Shown here one piece after another: positions 1 to 4,461 of a DNA stretch of 7,505 nt (the first letter of the stretch is position 1; each line of letters begins with the position of its first letter). The notes under the pieces were generated by a model, which saw only the letters and a program-made list of their open reading frames with translations, was not told the DNA's origin and searched no databases. A program made the position numbers and the translations under genes. Origin of the DNA: CAZDDW01 sp964480695 (GTDB lineage: Bacteria; Patescibacteriota; Patescibacteriia; UBA9934; CAZDDW01); the NCBI GenBank assembly GCA_964480695.1, contig CAYZPO010000049.1, positions 1-7,505 on the forward strand, given 5' to 3'.

Positions 1-31
1 ATTTAAAATATTTAGAAATTAATGGATAAGT

Positions 32-664
32 ATGAAATTATTATTGACATCTGGAGGGTTAAACGGTGAGATCGGGAAGACTTTATTATCGTTGCTCGAT
101 AAGGGACCTCAGCAAACCAAGGTCGGGTATATTCCTACTGCAGTTGAAGTTGAAGAGGATAATTCGTATGCTGAAGCTGATAAAAAAGAATTGGAAGATA
201 TAGGGTTTAATGTTGAGACAATTGACATAAAGGATCCTAACGAACATGATCGGCTTGATGACTGTGAAATTATTTATGTTGAAGGAGGTAATACGTTTTA
301 TCTGTTGGACCAGATCAGGAAGAGTGGTTTTGATAAGAAGTTAAGGTTGTTGCTTTCTCAGAAAATTTATGTTGGTGTTAGTGCTGGTAGTATTATCGCC
401 GGAGCAAATATCGAGGTTAGTAAATATGGAGACAAGGATAGATTTGGTGTGACCGACTTTACTGGGCTTAGTCTGGTTCCGTTTAGCATTACTCCACATT
501 ACAATCAGGATCTTGAAGATGGGAAAGCGGACAGGATTAAAAGATTTGCTGATTTAGGCGATCCTTTGGTAGGATTAACAGATTCACAAGCGGTTTTTGT
601 TGATGGGGAAAAGATATCAATCATTGGCCCTGGTGAACAATATATTTGGAATACAAAATTATGA
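32..664 (+). CDS. Peptidase S51 family protein (dipeptidase E-like)
   Basis: The 210-residue product carries the hallmarks of the S51 serine peptidases (PepE, cyanophycinase), which use a class I glutamine-amidotransferase-like fold. The segment YVEGGNTFYLL (83-92) is the conserved GGNT turn. GVSAGS (115-120) is the nucleophile elbow with Ser117 as the likely catalytic serine, and His156 in ITPHYN is the likely catalytic histidine. The third acidic residue is less clear; Asp184 in LTDSQAVF is a candidate. Length is close to PepE (about 230 aa). There is no signal peptide, so it should be cytoplasmic. PepE-type enzymes cleave Asp-X dipeptides, but substrate cannot be read from sequence here. 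It starts an operon: its stop overlaps the uppS start by 4 nt (ATGA at 661-664). No good Shine-Dalgarno precedes the ATG; a TAAAAT at 4-9 could be a -10 element, but too little upstream sequence is present to judge. Confidence 0.88.
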   Translation: MKLLLTSGGLNGEIGKTLLSLLDKGPQQTKVGYIPTAVEVEEDNSYAEADKKELEDIGFNVETIDIKDPNEHDRLDDCEIIYVEGGNTFYLLDQIRKSGFDKKLRLLLSQKIYVGVSAGSIIAGANIEVSKYGDKDRFGVTDFTGLSLVPFSITPHYNQDLEDGKADRIKRFADLGDPLVGLTDSQAVFVDGEKISIIGPGEQYIWNTKL

Positions 665-1344
665 TCAATCATTTAGCAATTATTTTAGACGGGAATCGGA
701 GGTGGGCGCGGGCCAATGGGGTGTCCACGTACGAGGGGCATAAAACCGGTTACGACAAGGTGAAGGACACTGGACGGTGGTGTTTGGATCGTGGAATTAA
801 ATATCTGACCGTGTATGCGTTCTCAACTGAGAACTGGAAGCGGAGTCAGGAAGAGGTTGGGTATCTGATGGATTTGTTACTGCGAGCTTTAACTAAGGAC
901 GTTGATTATTACATGGAGAATAATGTCCGGCTCAAAGTGATCGGACGGCGGCGTGAGTTGTCAGACAAGCTGGTTAAGGCAATTGACGCGGCTGAGGCCA
1001 AGACTAAAGATAATACGGCCGGGCAGGTGAATCTTTGTATCAACTACGGTGGACGGGCTGAGATTATTGAAGGAGTTCAGAAAATGATTGATGCTGGCAT
1101 CAGCTCCGATAAAGTGACTGAGGAACTCTTTGCTGACCAACTTTGGACTGCTGGGCTTCCAGATCCGGATCTGATCATTCGTACTAGCGGTGAGCATCGA
1201 CTCTCAGGCTTTTTGACCTGGAGTGGTGTCTACTCTGAATTACTATTTATTAAAAAGCACTGGCCAGATTTTTCAGAAGAAGATCTGGACCAGGCTATTG
1301 AATGGTTCTCCAACCGCAAGCGTCGCTTTGGCGGAGACAGTTAA
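661..1344 (+). CDS. uppS: Undecaprenyl diphosphate synthase (cis-prenyltransferase)
   Basis: This enzyme condenses isopentenyl diphosphate units onto farnesyl diphosphate with cis geometry, giving the C55 lipid carrier for peptidoglycan and other surface glycans. All family motifs are present in the 227-aa form: HLAIILDGNRRWARANG (4-20) with catalytic Asp10, GHKTG (26-30), FSTENW (54-59), CINYGGRAE (126-134), and the diphosphate-binding block DPDLIIRTSGEHRLSGFLTW (168-187) with Arg174 and Arg180, followed by YSEL with Glu193 and a C-terminal RRFGG. I chose ATG 661, which forms an ATGA overlap with the previous stop, over an in-frame ATG at 646 because the HxAIIxDGN motif normally sits at the extreme N-terminus. 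It is shorter than the E. coli enzyme (253 aa) but complete. cdsA, often the next gene in bacteria, is not here. Confidence 0.97.
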   Translation: MINHLAIILDGNRRWARANGVSTYEGHKTGYDKVKDTGRWCLDRGIKYLTVYAFSTENWKRSQEEVGYLMDLLLRALTKDVDYYMENNVRLKVIGRRRELSDKLVKAIDAAEAKTKDNTAGQVNLCINYGGRAEIIEGVQKMIDAGISSDKVTEELFADQLWTAGLPDPDLIIRTSGEHRLSGFLTWSGVYSELLFIKKHWPDFSEEDLDQAIEWFSNRKRRFGGDS

Positions 1345-1345
1345 T

Positions 1346-1867
1346 ATGAGAAAATATTTTCCTATTGCTTTGATTGCGATTGTCGTTATTCTGGGCGCAT
1401 ATCTTTATCTTTCAAGTCTGCCTGTCCAGTATGATCATCCAGTTACAGAAAGTTCTGAGTTTTGGTTGGACCTGGTTAACGAAGATGGATTTGCTTGCAA
1501 TGGTCCACTTGAAGGCTACTGGCCAGACGATTTTCCTGGTTACTTTGATTATGAAACTGAAAATGGTCGCTTGATCATATTGGCTTGTGACTACTTTGCG
1601 TATCAGAATAATTACGTTGCTATTTACTGGCATGAACAAGGATACGAAATCTTGTCTTTTGATATTCCTGACGATTCTGAAGAAGATGGTTGGCAGACAA
1701 CACAGACACCGATCGGCTTGTCCTATCTTCCTGAAGACCAAATTTTTACTCGACATGAAAAATCCCGCGGCCTAGGAGACTGCGGATTTGTAGCGACTTA
1801 CATTTGGGATGAAACTGAGCGTTCAGCCGACTTCTTGGAATGGGAATTCACTGAGTGCCTTGACTAA
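1346..1867 (+). CDS. Membrane-anchored DUF1176-like protein
   Basis: The product has 173 residues. Residues 5-24 form one hydrophobic N-terminal segment (signal anchor or uncleaved signal peptide), so the rest is probably outside the cytoplasmic membrane. The exported part is acidic and has four cysteines (51, 81, 146, 171), possibly two disulfides. The C-terminal block RGLGDCGFVATYIW (141-154), followed by a final TECLD, and the earlier CDYFAYQNN (81-89) match the pattern I recall for DUF1176 proteins (RGLGDCG, aromatic/Trp segment, terminal Cys). The function of that family is unknown. ATG 1346 is chosen because it lies just after the uppS stop, has a GGAG at 1333-1336, and starts a proper signal segment; the reading frame is open further upstream but would overlap uppS by over 120 nt. 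It overlaps the convergent CYTH gene by 4 nt. Confidence 0.8.
   Translation: MRKYFPIALIAIVVILGAYLYLSSLPVQYDHPVTESSEFWLDLVNEDGFACNGPLEGYWPDDFPGYFDYETENGRLIILACDYFAYQNNYVAIYWHEQGYEILSFDIPDDSEEDGWQTTQTPIGLSYLPEDQIFTRHEKSRGLGDCGFVATYIWDETERSADFLEWEFTECLD
1757..1787 (-). terminator. Possible intrinsic terminator for the CYTH gene
   Basis: Read on the minus strand, ATCCGC (1787-1782) can pair with GCGGGAT (1768-1762) with one bulged G. Five A residues on the plus strand at 1758-1762 give a U-tract directly after the stem. It lies about 80 nt downstream of the CYTH stop, inside the DUF1176-like gene. The stem is short and imperfect, so this is tentative. Confidence 0.35.
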
Positions 1868-2466
1868 AAATATTTTTTGAGTTGACCCGCGAGCTTTTTA
1901 TAGTGCGCGGGTTTATCTTTGAGTTGCCAATCTGTTGTGTCAGTAAAGCGTTGGCACAACGCATAATATTCTTTGCGGGTTCGGATTAGTTTTACACCAA
2001 GATCATCTGCGATTGCTTCAAGTTCGACCTGAACCTTTGCAAGAGATTTTTGAGTTGCCATTTTTTCGATTTCAAGATATCCGATATTGCCGCCACGAAC
2101 CAATGAGATAACAACTCCGCTTTTAAAATCAAAGTTTTGAGTAACTCGTTCACCAATTTTGACGCTATCCCAATCAAACTGTCGGAACACACGAGCTGTG
2201 CCCACAAACTGTTTTGGTTCAATCTCTTGCGAAGTTTCGACTCGGTCATGACCATGATGATCGCCACGCTTCATCACGATCTCGCAATTACCGTCGGTCG
2301 TGCGAACTCGCAAATCCAGATCAGCTTTGCCATCGCATCGAAAAAACATCACGGATAAACGTTTTGTTTTAGACAAAAATTTCCCCTGCCGCTTCAGCTT
2401 TCGCAGCAGAGCAGGGAAGTCTTTGACCTTGATTTCAGCTCTAATTTCACACTCAATATTGCGCAT
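1864..2466 (-). CDS. CYTH-domain protein (triphosphatase / class IV adenylate cyclase-like)
   Basis: The product has 200 residues. CYTH proteins form an eight-stranded tunnel that binds triphosphates with divalent metal; members include thiamine-triphosphatase, inorganic triphosphatase and CyaB-type adenylate cyclase. Here the N-terminal signature is IECEIRAEIK (4-13), an ExExR variant of the usual ExExK. Later strands show the expected alternating charged residues: DLRVR (51-55), CEIVMKRG (61-68), SQEIEP (79-84), GYLEIEKM (129-136), and TRKEYYALC (163-171), which resembles the family's C-terminal helix signature. The start at 2466 is chosen because the ExExK motif is normally at the N-terminus; the open frame extends to 2679 but those codons lie in the VIT-like gene. 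It is divergent from that gene with a 43-bp gap, and convergent with the upstream operon. Substrate cannot be assigned. Confidence 0.82.
   Translation of the reverse strand: MRNIECEIRAEIKVKDFPALLRKLKRQGKFLSKTKRLSVMFFRCDGKADLDLRVRTTDGNCEIVMKRGDHHGHDRVETSQEIEPKQFVGTARVFRQFDWDSVKIGERVTQNFDFKSGVVISLVRGGNIGYLEIEKMATQKSLAKVQVELEAIADDLGVKLIRTRKEYYALCQRFTDTTDWQLKDKPAHYKKLAGQLKKYF
1884..1920 (+). terminator. Intrinsic terminator of the uppS operon, inside the CYTH gene
   Basis: ACCCGCG (1885-1891) pairs perfectly with CGCGGGT (1906-1912), and G1884-T1913 can add a wobble pair. The loop is 14 nt with a small inner stem, and TTTATCTTT follows. It lies 17 nt after the stop of the DUF1176-like gene. The reverse direction lacks a U-tract, so it acts only on plus-strand transcription. 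Confidence 0.65.
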
Positions 2467-2467
2467 A

Positions 2468-2497
2468 TTGGCTCTATCATAGCATCTCTGGTAAAAT
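2468..2497 (+). promoter_or_regulatory. Promoter of the VIT-DUF389 operon (extended -10)
   Basis: TAAAAT at 2492-2497 is preceded by TG at 2489-2490 (TGn extended -10), with a weak -35 TTGGCT at 2468-2473 and an 18-bp spacer. Transcription would begin near 2504, only about 6 nt before the ATG at 2510, so the mRNA would be almost leaderless. No Shine-Dalgarno is present. Confidence 0.55.
2476..2484 (-). promoter_or_regulatory. Promoter of the CYTH gene (extended -10)
   Basis: On the minus strand the sequence reads TGCTATGAT, a TGn extended -10 with hexamer TATGAT at 2481-2476. No convincing -35 is seen. The predicted start near 2469 leaves about 3 nt before the ATG at 2466, again a nearly leaderless transcript. 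It interleaves with the plus-strand promoter. Confidence 0.5.
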
Positions 2498-2509
2498 AAG
2501 GCTATAAAT

Positions 2510-3007
2510 ATGCGATTAAGACGGAAGAAATTAAAGTATACCGGATCAGTAGTTTTGGGACTCAACGATGCCTTGGTTGAGTTAACCGGAGCCCTGGCTG
2601 GTTTTTCTTTTGCTTTACAAGATACTCGTTTAATCGCCATGCTTGGAGTGATCACTGGTGTGGCCGCAGCTTTGTCCATGGCCAGCTCAGAGTACCTGTC
2701 GATCCGGACAGATAATCATGGTCATCATCCAGTGCGGGCAGCCCTGCACACTGGGATTGCTTACATGGCTGTAGTCATCTTGCTGGTGACTCCGTTTTTT
2801 ATTTTCTCTCATTATTTAGCCAGCATGCTCACGACTCTGGTCGTGGGTCTAGTTATTATCGCTGCTTTCACCTTTTATATTTCTCGCGCCAACAAATTAT
2901 CGTTCTGGAAGCGTTTCTTAGAAATGGCTGGGATCAGTTTCGGAGTTGCTTTAATTTCATTTATCATTGGATACTTAATTCGAATTTATGCCTACAACAT
3001 TATTTAG
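2510..3007 (+). CDS. VIT1/CCC1-like metal transporter, compact form
   Basis: The product has 165 residues and about five hydrophobic segments (roughly 13-35, 40-62, 80-102, 105-125, 137-160). VIT1/CCC1 proteins move Fe2+ or Mn2+ out of the cytoplasm, usually by proton antiport. The family pattern is visible in TM1, GLNDALVELTGALAGFSFAL (17-36), with Asp20 and Glu24, and in TM2, SMASSEYLS (56-64), with Met57 and Glu61, comparable to the metal-pathway Asp, Met and Glu residues of characterised VITs. The cytosolic helical metal-binding domain between TM2 and TM3 of plant and protist VIT1 is missing; only a short His-rich link remains (NHGHHPVRAALH, 69-80). The gene overlaps the DUF389 gene by 20 nt, suggesting translational coupling. 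Metal specificity is not readable. Confidence 0.8.
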   Translation: MRLRRKKLKYTGSVVLGLNDALVELTGALAGFSFALQDTRLIAMLGVITGVAAALSMASSEYLSIRTDNHGHHPVRAALHTGIAYMAVVILLVTPFFIFSHYLASMLTTLVVGLVIIAAFTFYISRANKLSFWKRFLEMAGISFGVALISFIIGYLIRIYAYNII

Positions 3008-3713
3008 TTCATTAACGGAAAAAGAAAAAAACCAGGCCATTGAACGATTGATTGCTGACAGTTCACCACGTCACGATTTCTTTTTCATGAGCGTCTTGGC
3101 TGTGCTCATGGCCACTTTTGGTTTATTGATTGACAACGTGGCTGTAGTCGTGGGAAGTATGTTGATCGCTCCGTTGTTGTCGCCGGTAGTTGGTATTTCT
3201 TTAGGAATCGTTATGTCTGATGCGGGTTTAATTTTCCGATCGTTTTTCACTGTGCTCAAGGCCTTGATCTTGTCGATCCCGGCAGCTACAGTGGTGACGT
3301 TATTGTTTTCTTTTCAAGCAGCCAATGGGGAAGCCATTACTTGGAATTTAGTTTCTGGTATGGAGCCAAGCATTATTTATGCTGCCATTGCCGTAATTGC
3401 CGGATGTGCTGCTTCATTTGCTCTGATAAAACCACAACTGAACGCGGCTCTTCCTGGGGTGGCTATCTCTGTAGCTTTGATTCCGCCGTTAGCAGCGACT
3501 GGAATTGGTCTGGCGCAACTTAATCCAATTTTAACCACAGATGCGTTTTTACTATTTTTGGTCAATGCAATTTGTATTGTTTTTGCTAGTCTAGTTGTAT
3601 TTTCTCTGATGAGTTTGTATGTAAAAAAGACCGTGGCTCAGAAAGCTGTGATCAAGGAGGATAAAAAGATTGAACAGGAGAAAGCCAAAGCGATTAAAGA
3701 AAATAACAAATAG
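2988..3713 (+). CDS. DUF389 family membrane protein
   Basis: The product has 241 residues. DUF389 proteins are polytopic membrane proteins of unknown biochemical role found in bacteria and archaea. Diagnostic parts here are the SSPRHDFFFMSVLAVLMATF lead-in (25-44), the strongly conserved VVGSMLIAPLLSPVVG block (54-69), and LPGVAISVALIPPLAATGIG (155-174), an IPP-containing motif typical of the family. Six or so membrane spans are visible (about 31-53, 54-75, 88-110, 128-147, 153-176, 185-210). The C-terminus (212-241) is a highly charged Lys/Glu tail, probably helical and cytoplasmic. ATG 2988 is inside the end of the VIT-like gene, in another frame, so the two are very likely co-translated. 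No ribosome binding site is apparent. The following gene starts 4 nt after this stop. Confidence 0.9.
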   Translation: MPTTLFSSLTEKEKNQAIERLIADSSPRHDFFFMSVLAVLMATFGLLIDNVAVVVGSMLIAPLLSPVVGISLGIVMSDAGLIFRSFFTVLKALILSIPAATVVTLLFSFQAANGEAITWNLVSGMEPSIIYAAIAVIAGCAASFALIKPQLNAALPGVAISVALIPPLAATGIGLAQLNPILTTDAFLLFLVNAICIVFASLVVFSLMSLYVKKTVAQKAVIKEDKKIEQEKAKAIKENNK

Positions 3714-3717
3714 ATTT

Positions 3718-4185
3718 ATGAAATATTTTTTACCGTTAGTTCTCGTTTGTTTTGTTCTGGTTGGTTGGGGTTGTTCTGAGGCATTACCTGAAGATCAGCA
3801 GGTCGAGTACGAAGAGGTAGAAGAACTAATTGAGGAGATAGAGGAAGAATACAAGGTCCGAGGATCCTGTAATGTTATTGCTGAAAAAAGTACCTGTGTT
3901 GATTACATCGGGTCGTATTGGGACACTCCTGAGGTCAAGGAGCTAAACTGTGATGGTGTTGGAATTTACAGTGATAATACATGTCCGTATTCTGAGCTTG
4001 GTGGCTGTCAGACAACTCCAGGCACAATGGTGGAAACGATTGCTTGGTCCTATCCTTATGGCGGACAACCAATTTCAGTTGAAGAAGCTGGTTACCAAGC
4101 CATGGCTTGTAACGCTTTGGGTATGGCTCAATGGGTCACTCCTGACCAGGTTTTCTTAAATCCAACCCCACCCTCGACTGAATGA
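3718..4185 (+). CDS. Cysteine-rich secreted protein or lipoprotein, unknown function
   Basis: The product has 155 residues. Residues 4-18 are hydrophobic and followed by Cys19 in VGWGCSEA, which could be a lipoprotein attachment site; it is a poor lipobox (Gly at -3, Trp at -2), so simple secretion or anchoring is also possible. Residues 21-45 are extremely acidic and probably helical (repeated VEE and IEE). The remainder is a compact domain with six cysteines at 51, 60, 78, 89, 97 and 131, even in number and likely disulfide-bonded outside the cell, with several Gly, Tyr and Trp residues. I do not recognise a characterised family. The start at 3718 is chosen over an in-frame ATG at 3670 because it begins the signal segment and lies just after the DUF389 stop. 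It closes the operon; the stop is TGA. A CCCACCC/GGGTGGG hairpin spans its end (4167-4200) but lacks a U-tract. Confidence 0.8.
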   Translation: MKYFLPLVLVCFVLVGWGCSEALPEDQQVEYEEVEELIEEIEEEYKVRGSCNVIAEKSTCVDYIGSYWDTPEVKELNCDGVGIYSDNTCPYSELGGCQTTPGTMVETIAWSYPYGGQPISVEEAGYQAMACNALGMAQWVTPDQVFLNPTPPSTE

Positions 4186-4201
4186 TCCAAGGTGGGTGGG
4201 A

Positions 4202-4228
4202 TGGACCTGAACAATTTGGTGGACCTGA
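4202..4228. repeat. Short direct repeat of the tRNA acceptor end
   Basis: TGGACCTGA occurs at 4202-4210 and again at 4220-4228, an 18-nt period. The second copy is the 3' acceptor strand of the minus-strand tRNA-like gene, and the first lies just beyond its CCA end. A third, inverted copy of the core (CAGGTCCA) is at 4294-4301. The pattern could be a worn recombination scar or chance. Confidence 0.5.
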
Positions 4229-4294
4229 CGGGATTTGAACCCGTAATTCCTGGTGCTAACCCAAGGAAAGGTTACCGATTACCTCCACAGGCCC
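4217..4294 (-). tRNA. tRNA-like gene with unusual anticodon region (possibly tRNA-Leu UAG, or a pseudo-tRNA)
   Basis: On the minus strand the 3' part is a textbook T arm (ACGGG, loop TTCAAAT, CCCGT at 4245-4229), then acceptor CAGGTCC, discriminator A (4220) and an encoded CCA. The 5' acceptor strand GGGCCTG (4294-4288) pairs with it with one G-U; an upstream GGACCTG (4300-4294) would pair perfectly, but leaves too many bases before the D arm. After T8 and G9, a D arm GAGG/CCTT encloses a loop with the expected GGTA. An anticodon stem CTTGG/CCAGG has one T-G pair and the loop GTTAGCA. That loop would put UAG (Leu, CUA codons) at 34-36, but with C37 instead of a purine, no long variable arm (only AATT), and an extra base at the 26-27 junction. 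Identity is therefore doubtful; the tRNA nature of the 3' half is firm. Confidence 0.55.
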
Positions 4295-4371
4295 AGGTCC
4301 AGTGGCTCAGGATGTTAAACAACAAAAAAACTCCTACAATTAAATTGGGGAGTCTTTTTGTAGCACCAGGA
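4248..4371. repeat. Inverted repeat, arms 4248-4258 and 4361-4371
   Basis: TCCTGGTGCTA at 4248-4258 is the exact reverse complement of TAGCACCAGGA at 4361-4371. The left arm is the anticodon loop and stem region of the tRNA-like gene; the right arm lies just beyond the bidirectional terminator. In a minus-strand transcript the right arm would come first, as a leader segment able to pair with the tRNA part. Confidence 0.7.
4324..4359. terminator. Bidirectional intrinsic terminator
   Basis: ACTCCT (4330-4335) pairs with GGGAGT (4348-4353, one G-T), and inside it CAAT (4337-4340) pairs with ATTG (4344-4347) around a TAA loop. The plus direction continues as C then five T (4355-4359), ending the VIT-DUF389-lipoprotein operon. 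The minus direction runs straight into seven T (plus-strand A at 4324-4330), giving an equally good or better terminator for minus-strand RNA. Confidence 0.75.
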
Positions 4372-4374
4372 GAT

Positions 4375-4390
4375 GGTTGTGGAAACAACC
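4375..4390. other. Perfect 6-bp hairpin with GGAA/TTCC tetraloop
   Basis: GGTTGT (4375-4380) and ACAACC (4385-4390) pair fully around four bases. In the plus sense the loop is GGAA, a stable GNRA tetraloop; in the minus sense it is TTCC. It lies within the predicted minus-strand leader RNA. Confidence 0.6.
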
Positions 4391-4409
4391 TCACCATGGG
4401 ATTAATTAC

Positions 4410-4438
4410 ATTCAAACACGTTTTTATCTTTGTGTCAA
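4410..4438 (-). promoter_or_regulatory. Strong minus-strand promoter toward the tRNA-like gene
   Basis: On the minus strand a consensus -35 TTGACA (4438-4433) is followed, after exactly 17 bp, by TTGAAT (4415-4410) with a TGn extended -10 (TGT directly before it). This is the best promoter match in the window. The start would be near 4403. The only downstream gene on this strand is the tRNA-like one. Confidence 0.6.
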
Positions 4439-4444
4439 ATCATG

Positions 4445-4450
4445 TAGAAT
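4445..4450 (+). promoter_or_regulatory. Possible -10 element of the O-antigen ligase-like gene
   Basis: TAGAAT at 4445-4450 would place the start near 4457, about 5 nt before the GTG at 4462. No clear -35 is seen (the region at 4421-4428 is only T-rich). It is divergent from, and overlaps the upstream side of, the minus-strand promoter. Confidence 0.3.
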
Positions 4451-4461
4451 AGGGTAAGGTT

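Larger units (their letters stand above)
4324..4403 (-). ncRNA. Candidate small RNA or tRNA leader of about 80 nt
   Basis: A near-consensus minus-strand promoter (4410-4438) predicts a start near 4403, and the bidirectional terminator ends the RNA near 4324. No convincing gene lies between. The RNA would hold a perfect hairpin (GGTTGT, loop TTCC, ACAACC; 4390-4375), then the segment TCCTGGTGCTA (4371-4361), then the terminator. CTACAA (4363-4358) can also pair with TTGTAG (4339-4334), a structure that excludes the terminator stem and so could act as an antiterminator, with read-through into the tRNA-like gene. I recognise no known RNA family. Expression is inferred only from signals in the sequence. 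Confidence 0.4.

Noticed and set aside
646..660. Upstream in-frame ATG for uppS
   Set aside because: It would add five residues before the HxAIIxDGN motif and overlap the previous gene by 19 nt; the ATGA overlap at 661 fits the style of the window better.
961..1197. Minus-strand 78-codon frame inside uppS
   Set aside because: uppS carries every family motif across this stretch, and the antisense frame shows none.
4167..4200. CCCACCC/GGGTGGG stem-loop around the end of the Cys-rich protein gene, considered as a terminator
   Set aside because: The 7-bp stem is perfect but the loop is 20 nt and no T-tract follows on either strand; the terminator at 4324-4359 is far better.
4272..4397. Minus-strand 41-codon frame beginning about 6 nt after the predicted start at 4403, a possible leader peptide
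   Set aside because: Its codons run across the terminator and into the tRNA-like gene, it has no ribosome binding site, and the peptide resembles nothing I know; most likely chance.
4217..4403. tmRNA or a permuted tmRNA
   Set aside because: The 3' end looks tRNA-like, but its matching acceptor strand is only about 75 nt upstream, there is no tag-peptide frame ending in Ala-Ala, and the length is too small.
4192..4452. Plus-strand open frame of 86 codons
   Set aside because: It reads through the antisense of the tRNA T arm (giving the DLTGFEPVI-type peptide often mis-annotated over tRNAs) and through the terminator; no homology or coding character.
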